Assembly: GCF_014640335.1 (NCBI RefSeq)
Contig: NZ_BMGT01000003.1
Coordinates: 231,149-295,148 of the forward strand
Reading direction: 5' to 3'
Length of the DNA: 64,000 bases
Source of the DNA: Edaphobacter dinghuensis
GTDB taxonomy: Bacteria > Acidobacteriota > Terriglobia > Terriglobales > Acidobacteriaceae
Shown piece after piece: positions 1 through 8,761 of the stretch (positions are counted from its first letter, which is position 1; each line of letters begins with the position of its first letter). The notes beneath the pieces were generated by a model that was given only the letters and a program-made list of their open reading frames with translations, had not been told where the DNA came from and ran no database searches. The position numbers were made by a program, and so were the translations under genes.

Positions 1-1323
1 GCCGGAGACGCTGACGTCGGTGTTGAAGTAGGCAACGGTGTGGCTAAGTTCGTCCGCGTGCTGCTCAACCCATTCGGTGGAGCCGACGAGTCCTTCTTCT
101 TCGGCGTCCCAACTGGCGAAGAGAATAGTTCGTTTGGGCTTCCAGCCATGTTGGAGCAGATCGCCTATGCCGTGGACGGTCTCGAGCATGGCGGCGGTGC
201 CGCTGTTGGGATCGACGGCGCCGTAGACCCAGGCGTCGCGATGGTTGCCGGCGACGACCCAGTTGTCTCCTGCCTCGGTGCCGGGAACTTTGCCGATGAC
301 ATCCCAGATGGTGCGGCGGACGTAGTCCTGCTGAATGTTCATGTGGACGGTCACTGCGCTGGTGCCGCCGAGGTGATAGGTGAAGGGCAGCGCGCCCTGC
401 CATCCGTGGGGCGTCTCGGGGCCGTCGAGTGCTTTGAGAATTGGCTCTGCGTCTTTATACGAGATCGGGTTGGACGGGATGGAGGCCAGATCGATCGGGG
501 CTTTGGTGCGCTGCGAGTCGGGGAGGTCGGGGGTGGAGGCTATGCCGGGAGTCTCGGGGTCGCCGGGATAGATGGGCAGGAACTGTACCGAGCCGCGCTG
601 GACTGCGGAGGCTGGGCGATAGGGGCCTTTGGGGTAAGAGTCGCCGCGGAAGTAGCCGTCGTCGGCGGGGTCGGAGTAGATGAGGACGCCCTTGGCTCCA
701 TATTGCTGGGCGATGTAGACCTTCACGCCGCGGAAGTTTTGCCCGTAGCGGACGAGGACGATCTTGTCTTTGACGCTGACGCCGAGTTCGGCGAGCTTTT
801 TGAAGTCGGCGAGGGTGCCGTAGTTGGCGTAGACGACGGGGGCGGTGACATCGCCGGAGGGAGAGTATCCGTTGAAGGCGGGGAGAATGCGGGGATCGTC
901 CTGGCCGGGGTCGCCGCCGTATTTTGCGGGATCGACATGCTCGGGAGTGGGGCCGGACATGAGCTTGGTGCCGTCGGCGTCGAAGGCTTCGATAAGGATG
1001 CTCTTGGGCTTGTTGAGGAGGACCTTATAGGGAACGATGGTGGTTTCGAGACCGGCAGCTTTGAATTTGTCGGCGACGTAGAGGGCAGTCTTGTAGTCTT
1101 CGGGGGAGCTGGCCCAGTGGGGTTCGGCGGTGAGGATTTTTAGGTGCTCGCCTGCGAGCTTTGCGTCGGGGATGGCCATGAAGGCGGCGTCCCACTTGGC
1201 TTGCTGGGCGAAGTCGCGATAACCGAAGACCTGTTGCGGAGCGAGGGATGGTGCAGGCTGCTGGGCGGGGAGAGCGAGCGCGACGAGAAGCGACAGGGAG
1301 GCCAGTATGCGGGGAGATGTCAA
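1..1323 (-). CDS. Secreted M28 peptidase, glutamate carboxypeptidase II-like (partial, C-terminus off the left edge)
   Basis: Only the first 441 codons are in the window. A signal peptide (about residues 2-20, ending near ALPAQ) is followed by a PA-type insert and the start of the M28 zinc-peptidase domain. The metal-binding segment GNHRDAW lies near residue 360 and the DAEEEG motif with the catalytic/metal Glu pair near 404-409. The order matches folate hydrolase/PSMA-type peptidases, which are usually about 700-750 residues, so roughly 300 are missing. I start it at the TTG at 1323, which has AAGG about 8 bases upstream and puts the signal peptide at the N-terminus. An in-frame ATG at 1398 would add 25 unlikely residues and lies inside a hairpin. 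Expected role: removal of C-terminal glutamate or other acidic residues from peptides outside the cytoplasm (family knowledge); the substrate is not known. Confidence 0.85.
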   Translation of the reverse strand, partial: MTSPRILASLSLLVALALPAQQPAPSLAPQQVFGYRDFAQQAKWDAAFMAIPDAKLAGEHLKILTAEPHWASSPEDYKTALYVADKFKAAGLETTIVPYKVLLNKPKSILIEAFDADGTKLMSGPTPEHVDPAKYGGDPGQDDPRILPAFNGYSPSGDVTAPVVYANYGTLADFKKLAELGVSVKDKIVLVRYGQNFRGVKVYIAQQYGAKGVLIYSDPADDGYFRGDSYPKGPYRPASAVQRGSVQFLPIYPGDPETPGIASTPDLPDSQRTKAPIDLASIPSNPISYKDAEPILKALDGPETPHGWQGALPFTYHLGGTSAVTVHMNIQQDYVRRTIWDVIGKVPGTEAGDNWVVAGNHRDAWVYGAVDPNSGTAAMLETVHGIGDLLQHGWKPKRTILFASWDAEEEGLVGSTEWVEQHADELSHTVAYFNTDVSVSG

Positions 1324-1374
1324 CGAATTTGCCTTGGCGGGGATTGGTTGGCGCAGAAAATCTGGAATACGGCG

Positions 1375-1398
1375 ATGCCCACGGCTGAGCGTGGGCAT
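1375..1398. repeat. Intergenic hairpin downstream of mscL
   Basis: ATGCCCACG and CGTGGGCAT form a 9-base perfect inverted repeat around a 6-base loop, between the 3' end of mscL and the start of the M28 peptidase gene, both on the minus strand. No T-run follows on either strand, so it is a weak terminator candidate at best. Its presence argues against the ATG at 1398 as the start of the peptidase. Confidence 0.5.
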
Positions 1399-1425
1399 GA
1401 TGGCCTTAGGTCGAACTTCGCAGTT

Positions 1426-1821
1426 TTAAGCTACGGGCTGGCCGCAGAACTTGCAGCGGTGCGCGGCGAGAGGAATCTCCGAGAGACATTCGCCGCAGGT
1501 CTTGTTGCTGGCAGCTTCAGGCCCCTTCAGTTTGGCAAGAAGATGGTTGGTCGGAAGCACAAGGAAAAAGTAGATGACAAAGGCAAGCAGCAGGAACGCG
1601 ATGACCGCGTTGATGAAGTTGCCATAGGTGACGGCGCCTCCGTTGACGTGTGCGACGAGATAGGAAAAGTCCGGCTTGCCGACGATGGCAGCAATTAAGG
1701 GATTGATGATGTCCTTGGTCAACGATGCGACGATGTTAGTGAACGCCGCACCGATAATGACTGCGACTGCCAGATCGATCACGTTGCCGCGTAGGACGAA
1801 ATCGCGAAAGCCTTTTAGCAT
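1426..1821 (-). CDS. mscL: Large-conductance mechanosensitive channel MscL with C-terminal CxxC/CxxC tail
   Basis: This 131-residue inner-membrane channel releases solutes on hypo-osmotic shock. The N-terminus MLKGFRDFVLRGNVIDLAV is the MscL signature (amphipathic S1 helix running into TM1), and TM2 is at about residues 68-90. The start is the ATG at 1821, preceded by AAGGAGATC; a longer reading to 1863 adds 14 residues not found in MscL. After TM2 the usual cytoplasmic helix is followed by CGEC and, ten residues later, CKFC, which looks like a small zinc ribbon (inference). Classical E. coli MscL has no such cysteines. It stands alone between gmhA and a peptidase gene. Confidence 0.95.
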   Translation of the reverse strand: MLKGFRDFVLRGNVIDLAVAVIIGAAFTNIVASLTKDIINPLIAAIVGKPDFSYLVAHVNGGAVTYGNFINAVIAFLLLAFVIYFFLVLPTNHLLAKLKGPEAASNKTCGECLSEIPLAAHRCKFCGQPVA

Positions 1822-1910
1822 CGGTTGATCTCCTTGAAGCTTAAGTTGTAGTTCAGAAAGCACGCCGAGTATACGCCAGCATGATTCGGTTCGCGCAAGT
1901 GCTGGAGGAG

Positions 1911-2522
1911 CTATTCGCTCAATATCTGGGGCCGGGTCTCGAAGTCGGCGCCGAACATGGCGCGCTCGACGACCATGCAGAAGATATGTTCAAGAGCGAG
2001 ATGAGACTCCTGGATGTTCATCGTGACGGATGAGGGGATGACGACGTTATAGTTGCAGAGGCACCGCATCTGACCGCCGCCGTTGCCGCTGAAGCCGATG
2101 GTGGTGATGCCCATCTTGTGGGCCTGTTCAAGGGCCTTGATGATGTTGGTGGAGTTGCCGGAGGTGGAGATGCCAAGAAAGACATCCCCAGGCTGACCGA
2201 GTGCCTCGACCTGGCGCTCAAAGAGACGATCGAAGCCGAAGTCGTTGCCGGTAGCGGTGAGGATCGACGAGTCGGTGGTGAGCGCAACGGCCCGCAGTGC
2301 AGGCCGATTGACGGTGAGGCGAACGACAAACTCGGCGACGAGGTGTTGAGCATCCGCCGCAGAGCCGCCGTTGCCGGCGACCAGCAGTTTTTTGCCGGCC
2401 TTCATGGCTGCGGCTGTCAGCTCGCCGATGCTGACGATGGTCTCGACGATGGCAGTGTCGGCAAGGACTGCCTGCATCGTGGTGATGGACTGGGCCAGTT
2501 GCTTTTGAACGAGTTCCTTCAT
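1911..2522 (-). CDS. gmhA: D-sedoheptulose-7-phosphate isomerase
   Basis: The 203-residue SIS-domain protein converts sedoheptulose 7-phosphate to D-glycero-D-manno-heptose 7-phosphate, the first step of ADP-heptose synthesis for the LPS core. The phosphosugar-binding stretch GNGGSAADAQH is at residues 50-60, a second SIS loop TSGNS near 120, and the conserved ESHLALEHIFC near 170-180, as in GmhA. The length is typical. It is monocistronic here; gmhB, hldE and other heptose genes are not in the window. The gap to the divergent esterase gene (2523-2674) presumably holds both promoters. Confidence 0.93.
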   Translation of the reverse strand: MKELVQKQLAQSITTMQAVLADTAIVETIVSIGELTAAAMKAGKKLLVAGNGGSAADAQHLVAEFVVRLTVNRPALRAVALTTDSSILTATGNDFGFDRLFERQVEALGQPGDVFLGISTSGNSTNIIKALEQAHKMGITTIGFSGNGGGQMRCLCNYNVVIPSSVTMNIQESHLALEHIFCMVVERAMFGADFETRPQILSE

Positions 2523-2674
2523 CGGTCTCCGTGGTGAAGCTGATGTGTGATTTTATCGCGGGAATAATACCGCCCGGTAAACGCACGCGATGTTTGGGCA
2601 CGCAGTCGGCGCAAGATACAATTTCTTCGCTGCGCCATAGGATGCTTCGCGGTGCAATAGGAGATGTAAAGCGG

Positions 2675-3598
2675 ATGAGGACAAAGCTATTCCTGGTGTG
2701 TGGGGGAGTCTTGGCAATCGGATTGGGTGTTGGAATGGCGCAGGGGCAGCAGGCACCTGCGGCGACTACAGAAAAGACATTATTGCTTTGGCCCGCGGGG
2801 GCTCCGGGAGCGCAGGGGACGACGGATGTGGACCAGCCGACGCTGACGGTCTATCTGCCGTCGGGAGTGAATGCGACAAAGACCGGAGTTGTGGTCGCGC
2901 CGGGAGGCGGCTATCAGCATCTTTCGATGACGAAAGAAGGATCGGACATCGCGCACTGGTTGAACGAGCATGGCGTTGCAGCATTTGTGCTGAAGTATCG
3001 GCTGGGGCCGACGTATCACAACCCCATCGAGCTTGGAGACGCGCAACGGGCGATTCGCATGGTGCGTGCCAGTGCGACGGAGTATGGCATCGCTCCGGAC
3101 CATCTGGGAATGTGGGGCTTTTCGGCAGGCGGACATCTTACGGCTACGGCGGGAACGCACTTCGACGCGGGCAATCCGAGTGCTGCTGACGTGATCGACC
3201 GGCAGAGCAGCCGCCCCGATTTTCTGATTCTGGCTTATCCGGTGATCACCATGATGAATCCCTATGTCCACGCCGGTTCGCGGCAGTATCTGCTGGGAGA
3301 CAATCCGGATACGGCGCTTGAACAGTCGATGTCGGCGGAGTTGCAGGTGACGAAGGATACGCCGCCAACCTTTCTGTTCGCGACGACAGACGACGGCACG
3401 GTGCCGGTGATGAACAGCGTGATGTTCTACTCCGCGCTGGTCAAGGCTGGGGTTCCGGCGGAGATGCACCTGTTTCAGCATGGAGCGCATGGGGCAGGGC
3501 TGGCGGCAGCAAATCCTCAGTTAAGCGTATGGCCTGACCTGCTGATCAAGTGGATGCGGGAACGGGGCTATGCCGCGCCTGCTGCCGCAGGGAATTGA
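2675..3598 (+). CDS. Secreted alpha/beta-hydrolase (acetylxylan esterase/BD-FAE-like)
   Basis: A 307-residue predicted esterase. The chosen ATG at 2675 gives a clear signal peptide (LFLVCGGVLAIGLGVGMAQG), with AGGAG upstream; an upstream open frame reaching 2531 has no signal-like start. The oxyanion loop PGGGYQHLS is near residue 75, the nucleophile elbow GFSAGG near 148-153 (Ser about 150), the acid in TTDDGTVP near 238 and a His in HGAHGAG near 269-272. The pattern fits the bifunctional feruloyl/acetylxylan esterase group (COG0657 type), so it probably deacylates plant polysaccharide side chains in the periplasm or outside. The substrate is inferred only from the family and from the glycosidases elsewhere in the window. 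Confidence 0.85.
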   Translation: MRTKLFLVCGGVLAIGLGVGMAQGQQAPAATTEKTLLLWPAGAPGAQGTTDVDQPTLTVYLPSGVNATKTGVVVAPGGGYQHLSMTKEGSDIAHWLNEHGVAAFVLKYRLGPTYHNPIELGDAQRAIRMVRASATEYGIAPDHLGMWGFSAGGHLTATAGTHFDAGNPSAADVIDRQSSRPDFLILAYPVITMMNPYVHAGSRQYLLGDNPDTALEQSMSAELQVTKDTPPTFLFATTDDGTVPVMNSVMFYSALVKAGVPAEMHLFQHGAHGAGLAAANPQLSVWPDLLIKWMRERGYAAPAAAGN

Positions 3599-3608
3599 CG
3601 GGAATTTG

Positions 3609-3890
3609 ATGATGACGGTTGCGGAGTTTCGAGCGGCGGAGAGCAGTGAATTCACGGGGGCTCTGCTCGCTCTCTGGTGGGACGGACGGGGCGACTGGCA
3701 GAAGGCGCATGAGATTGCCCAGGACGTGCCGGATGCGGACGGAGCGTGGGTCCATGCTTATCTGCATCGCAAGGAGGGCGATCTGGGGAATGCGGCTTAT
3801 TGGTATCGTCAGGCGGGGAGAGAGACTGCCAAGAGCGATTTGCGGAGCGAATGGGAACAGATTGTCAGGGAGATACTTACGCGAGGTTGA
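3609..3890 (+). CDS. Conserved small hypothetical protein
   Basis: A 93-residue ORF starting at the tandem ATGs at 3609/3612, just after GACGGGA, 10 bases past the stop of the esterase gene. A longer reading from 3570 would overlap that gene. The protein is Trp/Asp/Ala-rich (LALWWDGRGDWQKAHEIAQ, then WVHAYLHRKEGD and AAYWYRQAGR) and looks like one or two helical TPR-like hairpins; no signal peptide or TM segment. Coding is supported by the coherent globular composition and its position as the second gene of a likely operon. The function is not recognised. Confidence 0.65.
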   Translation: MMTVAEFRAAESSEFTGALLALWWDGRGDWQKAHEIAQDVPDADGAWVHAYLHRKEGDLGNAAYWYRQAGRETAKSDLRSEWEQIVREILTRG

Positions 3891-3911
3891 ATTTGTTGCA
3901 GGTTGATGAAT

Positions 3912-4052
3912 TTACGGCTTTGTGTTGCCGGCTATCTTGTGTAGATTAAATGCATCAGTGCAAAATGTGGCCTTCGCTCCCATGATGTAGTGAAGTTCGC
4001 TGTTTTTGTTCACACCGCCATGACCGCGGGTTTGCCGAAGTATCTCTTTCAT
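3912..4052 (-). CDS. Possible 46-residue protein divergent from amtB
   Basis: On the minus strand a strong Shine-Dalgarno GGAGGAACG sits directly before an ATG at 4052, followed by 46 codons (starting MKEILRQTRGHGGVNKNSEL). The frame is antisense to nothing and fills the gap between the small ORF ending at 3890 and amtB. No motif, TM segment or family is recognised. The Shine-Dalgarno match is the main evidence; it could be chance, or the region could simply be the amtB leader. Confidence 0.3.
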   Translation of the reverse strand: MKEILRQTRGHGGVNKNSELHYIMGAKATFCTDAFNLHKIAGNTKP

Positions 4053-4086
4053 CGTTCCTCCAAATTCTGAAAAGAGTGGTAGACAC

Positions 4087-5511
4087 ATGCGTCTTCGAGC
4101 AGCCAAGGTATTTCTTTCATTTTTGTTTGTCCTGATCTTCGGCGGATCGGTCCTGTGCGGATCGGTCGCGATGGCCCAGACGCCCGCGACCGCGCAGACA
4201 GACCGGATTGCCGCTCTCGAAAAACGAGCGGACGAGAACGCGGCTGCGATTGCCGCGGCCCAGACGGCAGGGGACAACGGCTGGATGCTGGTCTCAGCTG
4301 CGCTGGTGCTGATGATGAGCGGGCCCGGGCTGGCGCTGTTTTACGGCGGCCTTGTACGCAAGAAAAATATTTTGGGAACGATGATGCAGACCTTCGCCAT
4401 GATGGCCATCATCACGGTGCTGTGGGGACTGCTGACCTACTCGCTGGCCTTCAGCAGCGGGAACGCGTTTATCGGTGGATTGCACAATGCATTTCTGCAC
4501 GGCGTGGGGCTGGCGCCGGACAAGGCCTATGCGGGGACGATTCCTTTGCAGACCTTCATGGTGTATCAGATGATGTTTGCCATCATCACCCCGGCGCTGA
4601 TCACCGGAGCGTTTGCCGAGCGCATGAAGTTTTCGGCAATGGTGGTCTTCACGGTGCTGTGGTCGATCGTCGTCTACAGCCCAATGGCGCACATGGTCTG
4701 GGGCCAGGGCGGATTTTTGAATGCGACCGGATCGCTGCCTTGCCTTGATTTTGCAGGCGGAACGGTGGTGCACGTTACCTCAGGCGTCTCGGCGCTGGTG
4801 ACGGCGATTTACCTGGGCAAACGCATTGGATATCCGAAGATTCCGATGCCGCCGCACTCGGTGGTGTTGAGCTTTATCGGAGCATGTATGTTGTGGGTGG
4901 GCTGGTTCGGGTTCAACGCGGGTTCCGCGCTGTCGGCGGGAACGTTGGCAACCTCGGCCTTTGTAGCGACGCAATTTGGCGCGGCCGCAGCGGTGCTTGG
5001 CTGGTCGGCGGTGGAGTGGATTCGGCAGGGCAAGCCGTCGGCGCTGGGAGCAATCTCAGGTGCGGTGGCCGGTCTGGTCGCGATTACGCCTGCCGCGGGA
5101 TTTGTGTCCCCGATGTCGGCCATCTGGATCGGCCTGATCGCCGGAGCCTTCTGCTACACCATGGTCGTGAAGGTGAAGGCGTGGTTTGGCTATGACGATT
5201 CGCTGGATGCGTTCGGTGTCCACGGTGCGGGCGGAACGCTGGGAGCTTTGCTGACCGGCATCTTCGCGAATAGTGCCATCAATCCGATCTTCGGTGCAGG
5301 CAAAGCTACCGGGTTGCTTGAGGGGAACTGGCGTCAACTGTTCCATCAGGCGCTGGGTGTTGGGCTGGCGTGGGGGATCTCGATTGTGGGTACGCTGATC
5401 CTTTTGTTCCTTGTGGACAAGACAATTGGCCTGCGGGTAAGTGAAGAAGACGAGCGCATCGGGTTGGATCTGTCGCAACACGGCGAAGAAGGATACGATT
5501 GGGCTCACTAG
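4087..5511 (+). CDS. amtB: Ammonium transporter with cleavable signal peptide
   Basis: A 474-residue Amt/MEP/Rh channel that conducts ammonia/ammonium across the inner membrane. An N-terminal signal peptide ending near MAQTPA is followed by a short Ala/Glu-rich helix (DRIAALEKRADENAAAI) and then eleven membrane segments. The twin pore histidines are visible: AHMVWGQGG (His about 202) and GVHGAGG (His about 379). The C-terminal tail EDERIGLDLS is the part that meets GlnK in the family. The next gene is glnK, 50 bases downstream, and glnD follows: the standard amtB-glnK pairing, in which PII blocks the channel when nitrogen is ample. I did not find a convincing sigma-54 promoter upstream. Confidence 0.96.
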   Translation: MRLRAAKVFLSFLFVLIFGGSVLCGSVAMAQTPATAQTDRIAALEKRADENAAAIAAAQTAGDNGWMLVSAALVLMMSGPGLALFYGGLVRKKNILGTMMQTFAMMAIITVLWGLLTYSLAFSSGNAFIGGLHNAFLHGVGLAPDKAYAGTIPLQTFMVYQMMFAIITPALITGAFAERMKFSAMVVFTVLWSIVVYSPMAHMVWGQGGFLNATGSLPCLDFAGGTVVHVTSGVSALVTAIYLGKRIGYPKIPMPPHSVVLSFIGACMLWVGWFGFNAGSALSAGTLATSAFVATQFGAAAAVLGWSAVEWIRQGKPSALGAISGAVAGLVAITPAAGFVSPMSAIWIGLIAGAFCYTMVVKVKAWFGYDDSLDAFGVHGAGGTLGALLTGIFANSAINPIFGAGKATGLLEGNWRQLFHQALGVGLAWGISIVGTLILLFLVDKTIGLRVSEEDERIGLDLSQHGEEGYDWAH

Positions 5512-5561
5512 CATTGCAGTGAGATGGTAGTGAGATTGAAGGCGCGAGAGGACATACAGCT

Positions 5562-5900
5562 ATGCAGAAGATTGAAGCGGTGATTCAACCATCGAAGCTG
5601 GACGCGGTGAAGGATGCGCTGGTGGACATTGGCGTTGAGGGAATGACGATCACCGAGGCACGCGGCCACGGGCGGCAGAAGGGCCACACCGAGTTCTACC
5701 GTGGCCGGGAGTATTCGGTCGACCTGTTGCCGAAGGTGAAGTTGGAACTAGTGGTCAAGGACGAGATGCTCGACAAGGCCATTACGGCGATTACGACGGC
5801 GGCGCGTACCGGCACCATCGGCGACGGCAAGATCTTTGTGTCGAAGATCGATGAGGCGATCCGCATCCGCAACGATGAGCGCGGCGAGCTTGCGCTTTAA
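5562..5900 (+). CDS. glnK: PII nitrogen regulatory protein
   Basis: The 112-residue trimeric PII signal protein senses 2-oxoglutarate and ATP/ADP. The T-loop GHTEFYRGREYSVD includes Tyr51, the residue uridylylated by GlnD, and the B-loop (TGTIGDGKIFV) and C-loop are intact. It lies directly after amtB and before glnD, so its sensor target and its modifying enzyme flank it. The pairing with amtB suggests GlnK rather than GlnB; sequence alone does not separate the two firmly. Confidence 0.96.
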   Translation: MQKIEAVIQPSKLDAVKDALVDIGVEGMTITEARGHGRQKGHTEFYRGREYSVDLLPKVKLELVVKDEMLDKAITAITTAARTGTIGDGKIFVSKIDEAIRIRNDERGELAL

Positions 5901-5968
5901 CAATTTGTAACCGGCAAGGTTTTTCAGCAGCCTCTCTGGGCTTGGGTTTTCTTTAGGGAGAAAACAGC

Positions 5969-8623
5969 ATGAGCACAAATGAGTCCACAGGCAGCAAATT
6001 GCGCGAGCGATACCAGAAGAAGATGCTGGAGATTCGCGGTGCGTTCGATTCGGGGGCATCGGGCGCGGCGACGATTGCGGCGCGGTCGAAGGCCATCGAC
6101 GAATTGGCAAGCGGGCTCTGGGCGGAAGAGGTCCAGCGCGACCGCAGGCTGGCGACGGGCATCGCGCTGGTGGCGATTGGCGGATATGGGCGGGGACAGT
6201 TATTTCCTTACTCCGATGTCGACCTGCTCTTTCTGCTGGACGGACGGCTGGCCGAGAAGGACGTGAAGGACGCGATCCGGCGCGTCAACCAGGATATGTG
6301 GGACTCGGGGATTCGCATCTCGCCCGCGACGCGGAAGCTGGCGGAGTGCGAGCGCTTCGACGAGGAGAACGCCGAGTTTGCAGTCTCGCTGATGGACCAT
6401 CGGCAGCTCACCGGCGATGCGCTTCTCTACCGCAAGCTGGCGACCGTGACCATACCCAGGCTGCTGCAACGCGAGCAGAAGGGGTTGATGGCCCGGCTGA
6501 CGGAGCTGACGCGGGCGCGTCATGCGAAGTACGGAGATACGCTCTTCCATCTGGAGCCGAATATTAAGGACTGCCCCGGCGGGTTGCGCGATATCCATGT
6601 CTGCAGTTGGATGACGCTGTTGCGCGGAACTGGTTCGGATACAGCAAGTCGCGTCGTGGGTAATGGGAACGTAGAAGAGGACAGCGAGTTCAGCAAGGCG
6701 GTGGAGTTCCTGTGGCTGGTTCGATGTTTTCTGCACTACCGGCACCAGCGCGATGACAACTCGCTTGATTGGCAGGCGCAGGATGCGGCGGCAGCGGCAG
6801 GCGTAGGAATGGATGGCGCCGTGCCTCCTAATGCAGATGCAGCCTACTGGATGCGCTTCTACTTCCGCCATGCGCGCCGGATCGAACGGCGCGTCTCGCA
6901 GATGATGGGAGAGACTCCTCTGGACAAGCCCCGCCTGAAGCTGCTGGGGCTGCGACGAGAGCGGCGCACGGAGCCGTTACAGCAGGGGTTTCGTGTGGAG
7001 CGCGGCCGCATCGTACTGGATGCGTTGGTGGACGACGGAAGTGGCGCTCCGGCACACGATCCGGCGCAGGACCCCGATGTGGTGTTGGATGTCTTTGAAT
7101 CCATGGCGCGAACAGGATGTACGCTGGGAGAAGAGGCGGAGCAGCGGCTGCTGCTCGCGCTGCCGATACTTTCGGCGCATCTCGAGGAGGGACCGGCGTT
7201 GTGGCAGCATCTGCAACGCATCCTGACCGGACGCTACGCCGGAGACGCGTTACGCACGATGCATGTGCTGGGCGTGCTGGAGCTTCTAATTCCGGAGTTT
7301 CACGGCATCGATGCGTTGGTCATCCGCGATGCCTATCACCGCTACACGGTGGACGAGCACACTTTTGTGCTGATCGATACGCTGCATGGTTTGGAGAGCG
7401 CGCAGGAGGGCCCGATGGCCGAGTGGGCCGCGCAGTTCGGGCGGCTGCTGCGCGAGCTTCCTCACCCCGGACTGCTTTATCTGGCAGCGCTGATGCACGA
7501 CACCGGCAAGGGCCGCAGCACGGACGATCATGCCAAAGAGAGCATGACCATGGCGCGGGGCGTGCTGGAGCGGCTGGAGCTGGATTCGTATGAGAGCGAT
7601 CTGGTGAGCAGCCTGATCGAGAACCATCTGGAGATGTCGCTGGCCATGCGCCGCGATATCTTTGACCGGCAGACGGTGCGCGCCTTTGCCGGCAAGGTGC
7701 AGACGCCGGAAGCGCTGCGGATGCTGGCGCTGTTTACCTATGCCGATATCAATGCCGTGCATCCCGATGCGTTGACACCGTGGAAGGCGGAGAACCTGTG
7801 GCGGCTCTACATTGCGACGTCGAACTACCTCGACCGCAACGTCGATGAGGACCGCGTCGGCGCGCAGGAGGAGAGCGAGCTGGTGCATCGCGTCTCCGCC
7901 TTGCTGCCGGGTCAGAAGGCAGCGGTCGCCGAGTATCTGGATGGCTTTCCCGAGCGGTATGTGCTGACGCGGACGCCGGAGCAGATCAGGGCCAACTTTC
8001 AGCGGTTCCAGAGATTTTCTGAGGATGCGGTGCAACTGGACTTTCGCTATGCGCCGGGGGTGAGCGAGCTGACCCTGGTGACTCCGGATCGGGCGCTGCT
8101 ATTTGCAAATATGACGGGAGCGCTGGCGGCGTGGGGCATGAATATCGTGACTGCCGACGCGTTCTCGAACCGGCACGGCGTTGTTGTTGACAGCTTTCGT
8201 TTTACCGACAGCTTCCGCACTCTGGAGATGAATGCCTCCGAGCACGAGACGTTCGTAAAGAGTGTCCACGAGGTAATGACCGGCGCGTTGTCAGTCGAAA
8301 AACTGCTGAGCGGACGCAGGCGGGGAAGGCGCAAGGTGCCGAAGGTTGTTGTGGAGTCGCGCATCGAATTTGACGATGCTGCGTCATCGCACAGCACGCT
8401 CCTTGAAGTAGTCGCGCAGGATACGACCGGGCTGCTGCATGCACTTAGCCTGACGTTGGCACGACAAAACTGCAATATTGAGGTGGCATTGGTCGATACG
8501 GAGGGAGAGACGGCGATCGACGTCTTCTACCTGACTCGCAAGGGTGCGAAGCTGAATCAGGACGAGGAACGGGCGCTTCGGGAAGCTTTGTTGCGGGCGA
8601 TAGAAGAAAATGCTCGTTCTTGA
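5969..8623 (+). CDS. glnD: Bifunctional [protein-PII] uridylyltransferase/uridylyl-removing enzyme
   Basis: An 884-residue glutamine sensor. Domain order: nucleotidyltransferase with GGYGRG (about 70-75) and the metal-binding SDVDLLF (about 83-89); HD hydrolase domain with HDTGKG near 511 and ENHLEMS further on; then two ACT domains (about 695-770 and 810-880) that bind glutamine. All catalytic signatures are present, so it should both add UMP to Tyr51 of GlnK (low glutamine) and remove it (high glutamine). The start ATG is preceded by AGGGAGAAAACAGC. The length is normal. It is probably co-expressed with amtB-glnK. Confidence 0.96.
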   Translation: MSTNESTGSKLRERYQKKMLEIRGAFDSGASGAATIAARSKAIDELASGLWAEEVQRDRRLATGIALVAIGGYGRGQLFPYSDVDLLFLLDGRLAEKDVKDAIRRVNQDMWDSGIRISPATRKLAECERFDEENAEFAVSLMDHRQLTGDALLYRKLATVTIPRLLQREQKGLMARLTELTRARHAKYGDTLFHLEPNIKDCPGGLRDIHVCSWMTLLRGTGSDTASRVVGNGNVEEDSEFSKAVEFLWLVRCFLHYRHQRDDNSLDWQAQDAAAAAGVGMDGAVPPNADAAYWMRFYFRHARRIERRVSQMMGETPLDKPRLKLLGLRRERRTEPLQQGFRVERGRIVLDALVDDGSGAPAHDPAQDPDVVLDVFESMARTGCTLGEEAEQRLLLALPILSAHLEEGPALWQHLQRILTGRYAGDALRTMHVLGVLELLIPEFHGIDALVIRDAYHRYTVDEHTFVLIDTLHGLESAQEGPMAEWAAQFGRLLRELPHPGLLYLAALMHDTGKGRSTDDHAKESMTMARGVLERLELDSYESDLVSSLIENHLEMSLAMRRDIFDRQTVRAFAGKVQTPEALRMLALFTYADINAVHPDALTPWKAENLWRLYIATSNYLDRNVDEDRVGAQEESELVHRVSALLPGQKAAVAEYLDGFPERYVLTRTPEQIRANFQRFQRFSEDAVQLDFRYAPGVSELTLVTPDRALLFANMTGALAAWGMNIVTADAFSNRHGVVVDSFRFTDSFRTLEMNASEHETFVKSVHEVMTGALSVEKLLSGRRRGRRKVPKVVVESRIEFDDAASSHSTLLEVVAQDTTGLLHALSLTLARQNCNIEVALVDTEGETAIDVFYLTRKGAKLNQDEERALREALLRAIEENARS

Positions 8624-8761
8624 GATATTTTTTCGGTAACCGAGCAACCTAGGTAGGTTTAGCGGCGTCTCACCAGATTGCTTTGACCTAGTTTGTGCAA
8701 ATATTTGCCAATCACATGAAAAATGTCGTCGTCGGGCGACATCGGTTTTATTATTAGATAT

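Noticed and set aside
40..1143. A 367-codon plus-strand ORF at the left edge
   Set aside because: Antisense to the M28 peptidase, whose minus-strand reading shows a signal peptide and metal-binding motifs.
3891..4086. Sigma-54 promoter upstream of amtB
   Set aside because: No GG-N10-GC element with a good match to the consensus boxes was found.
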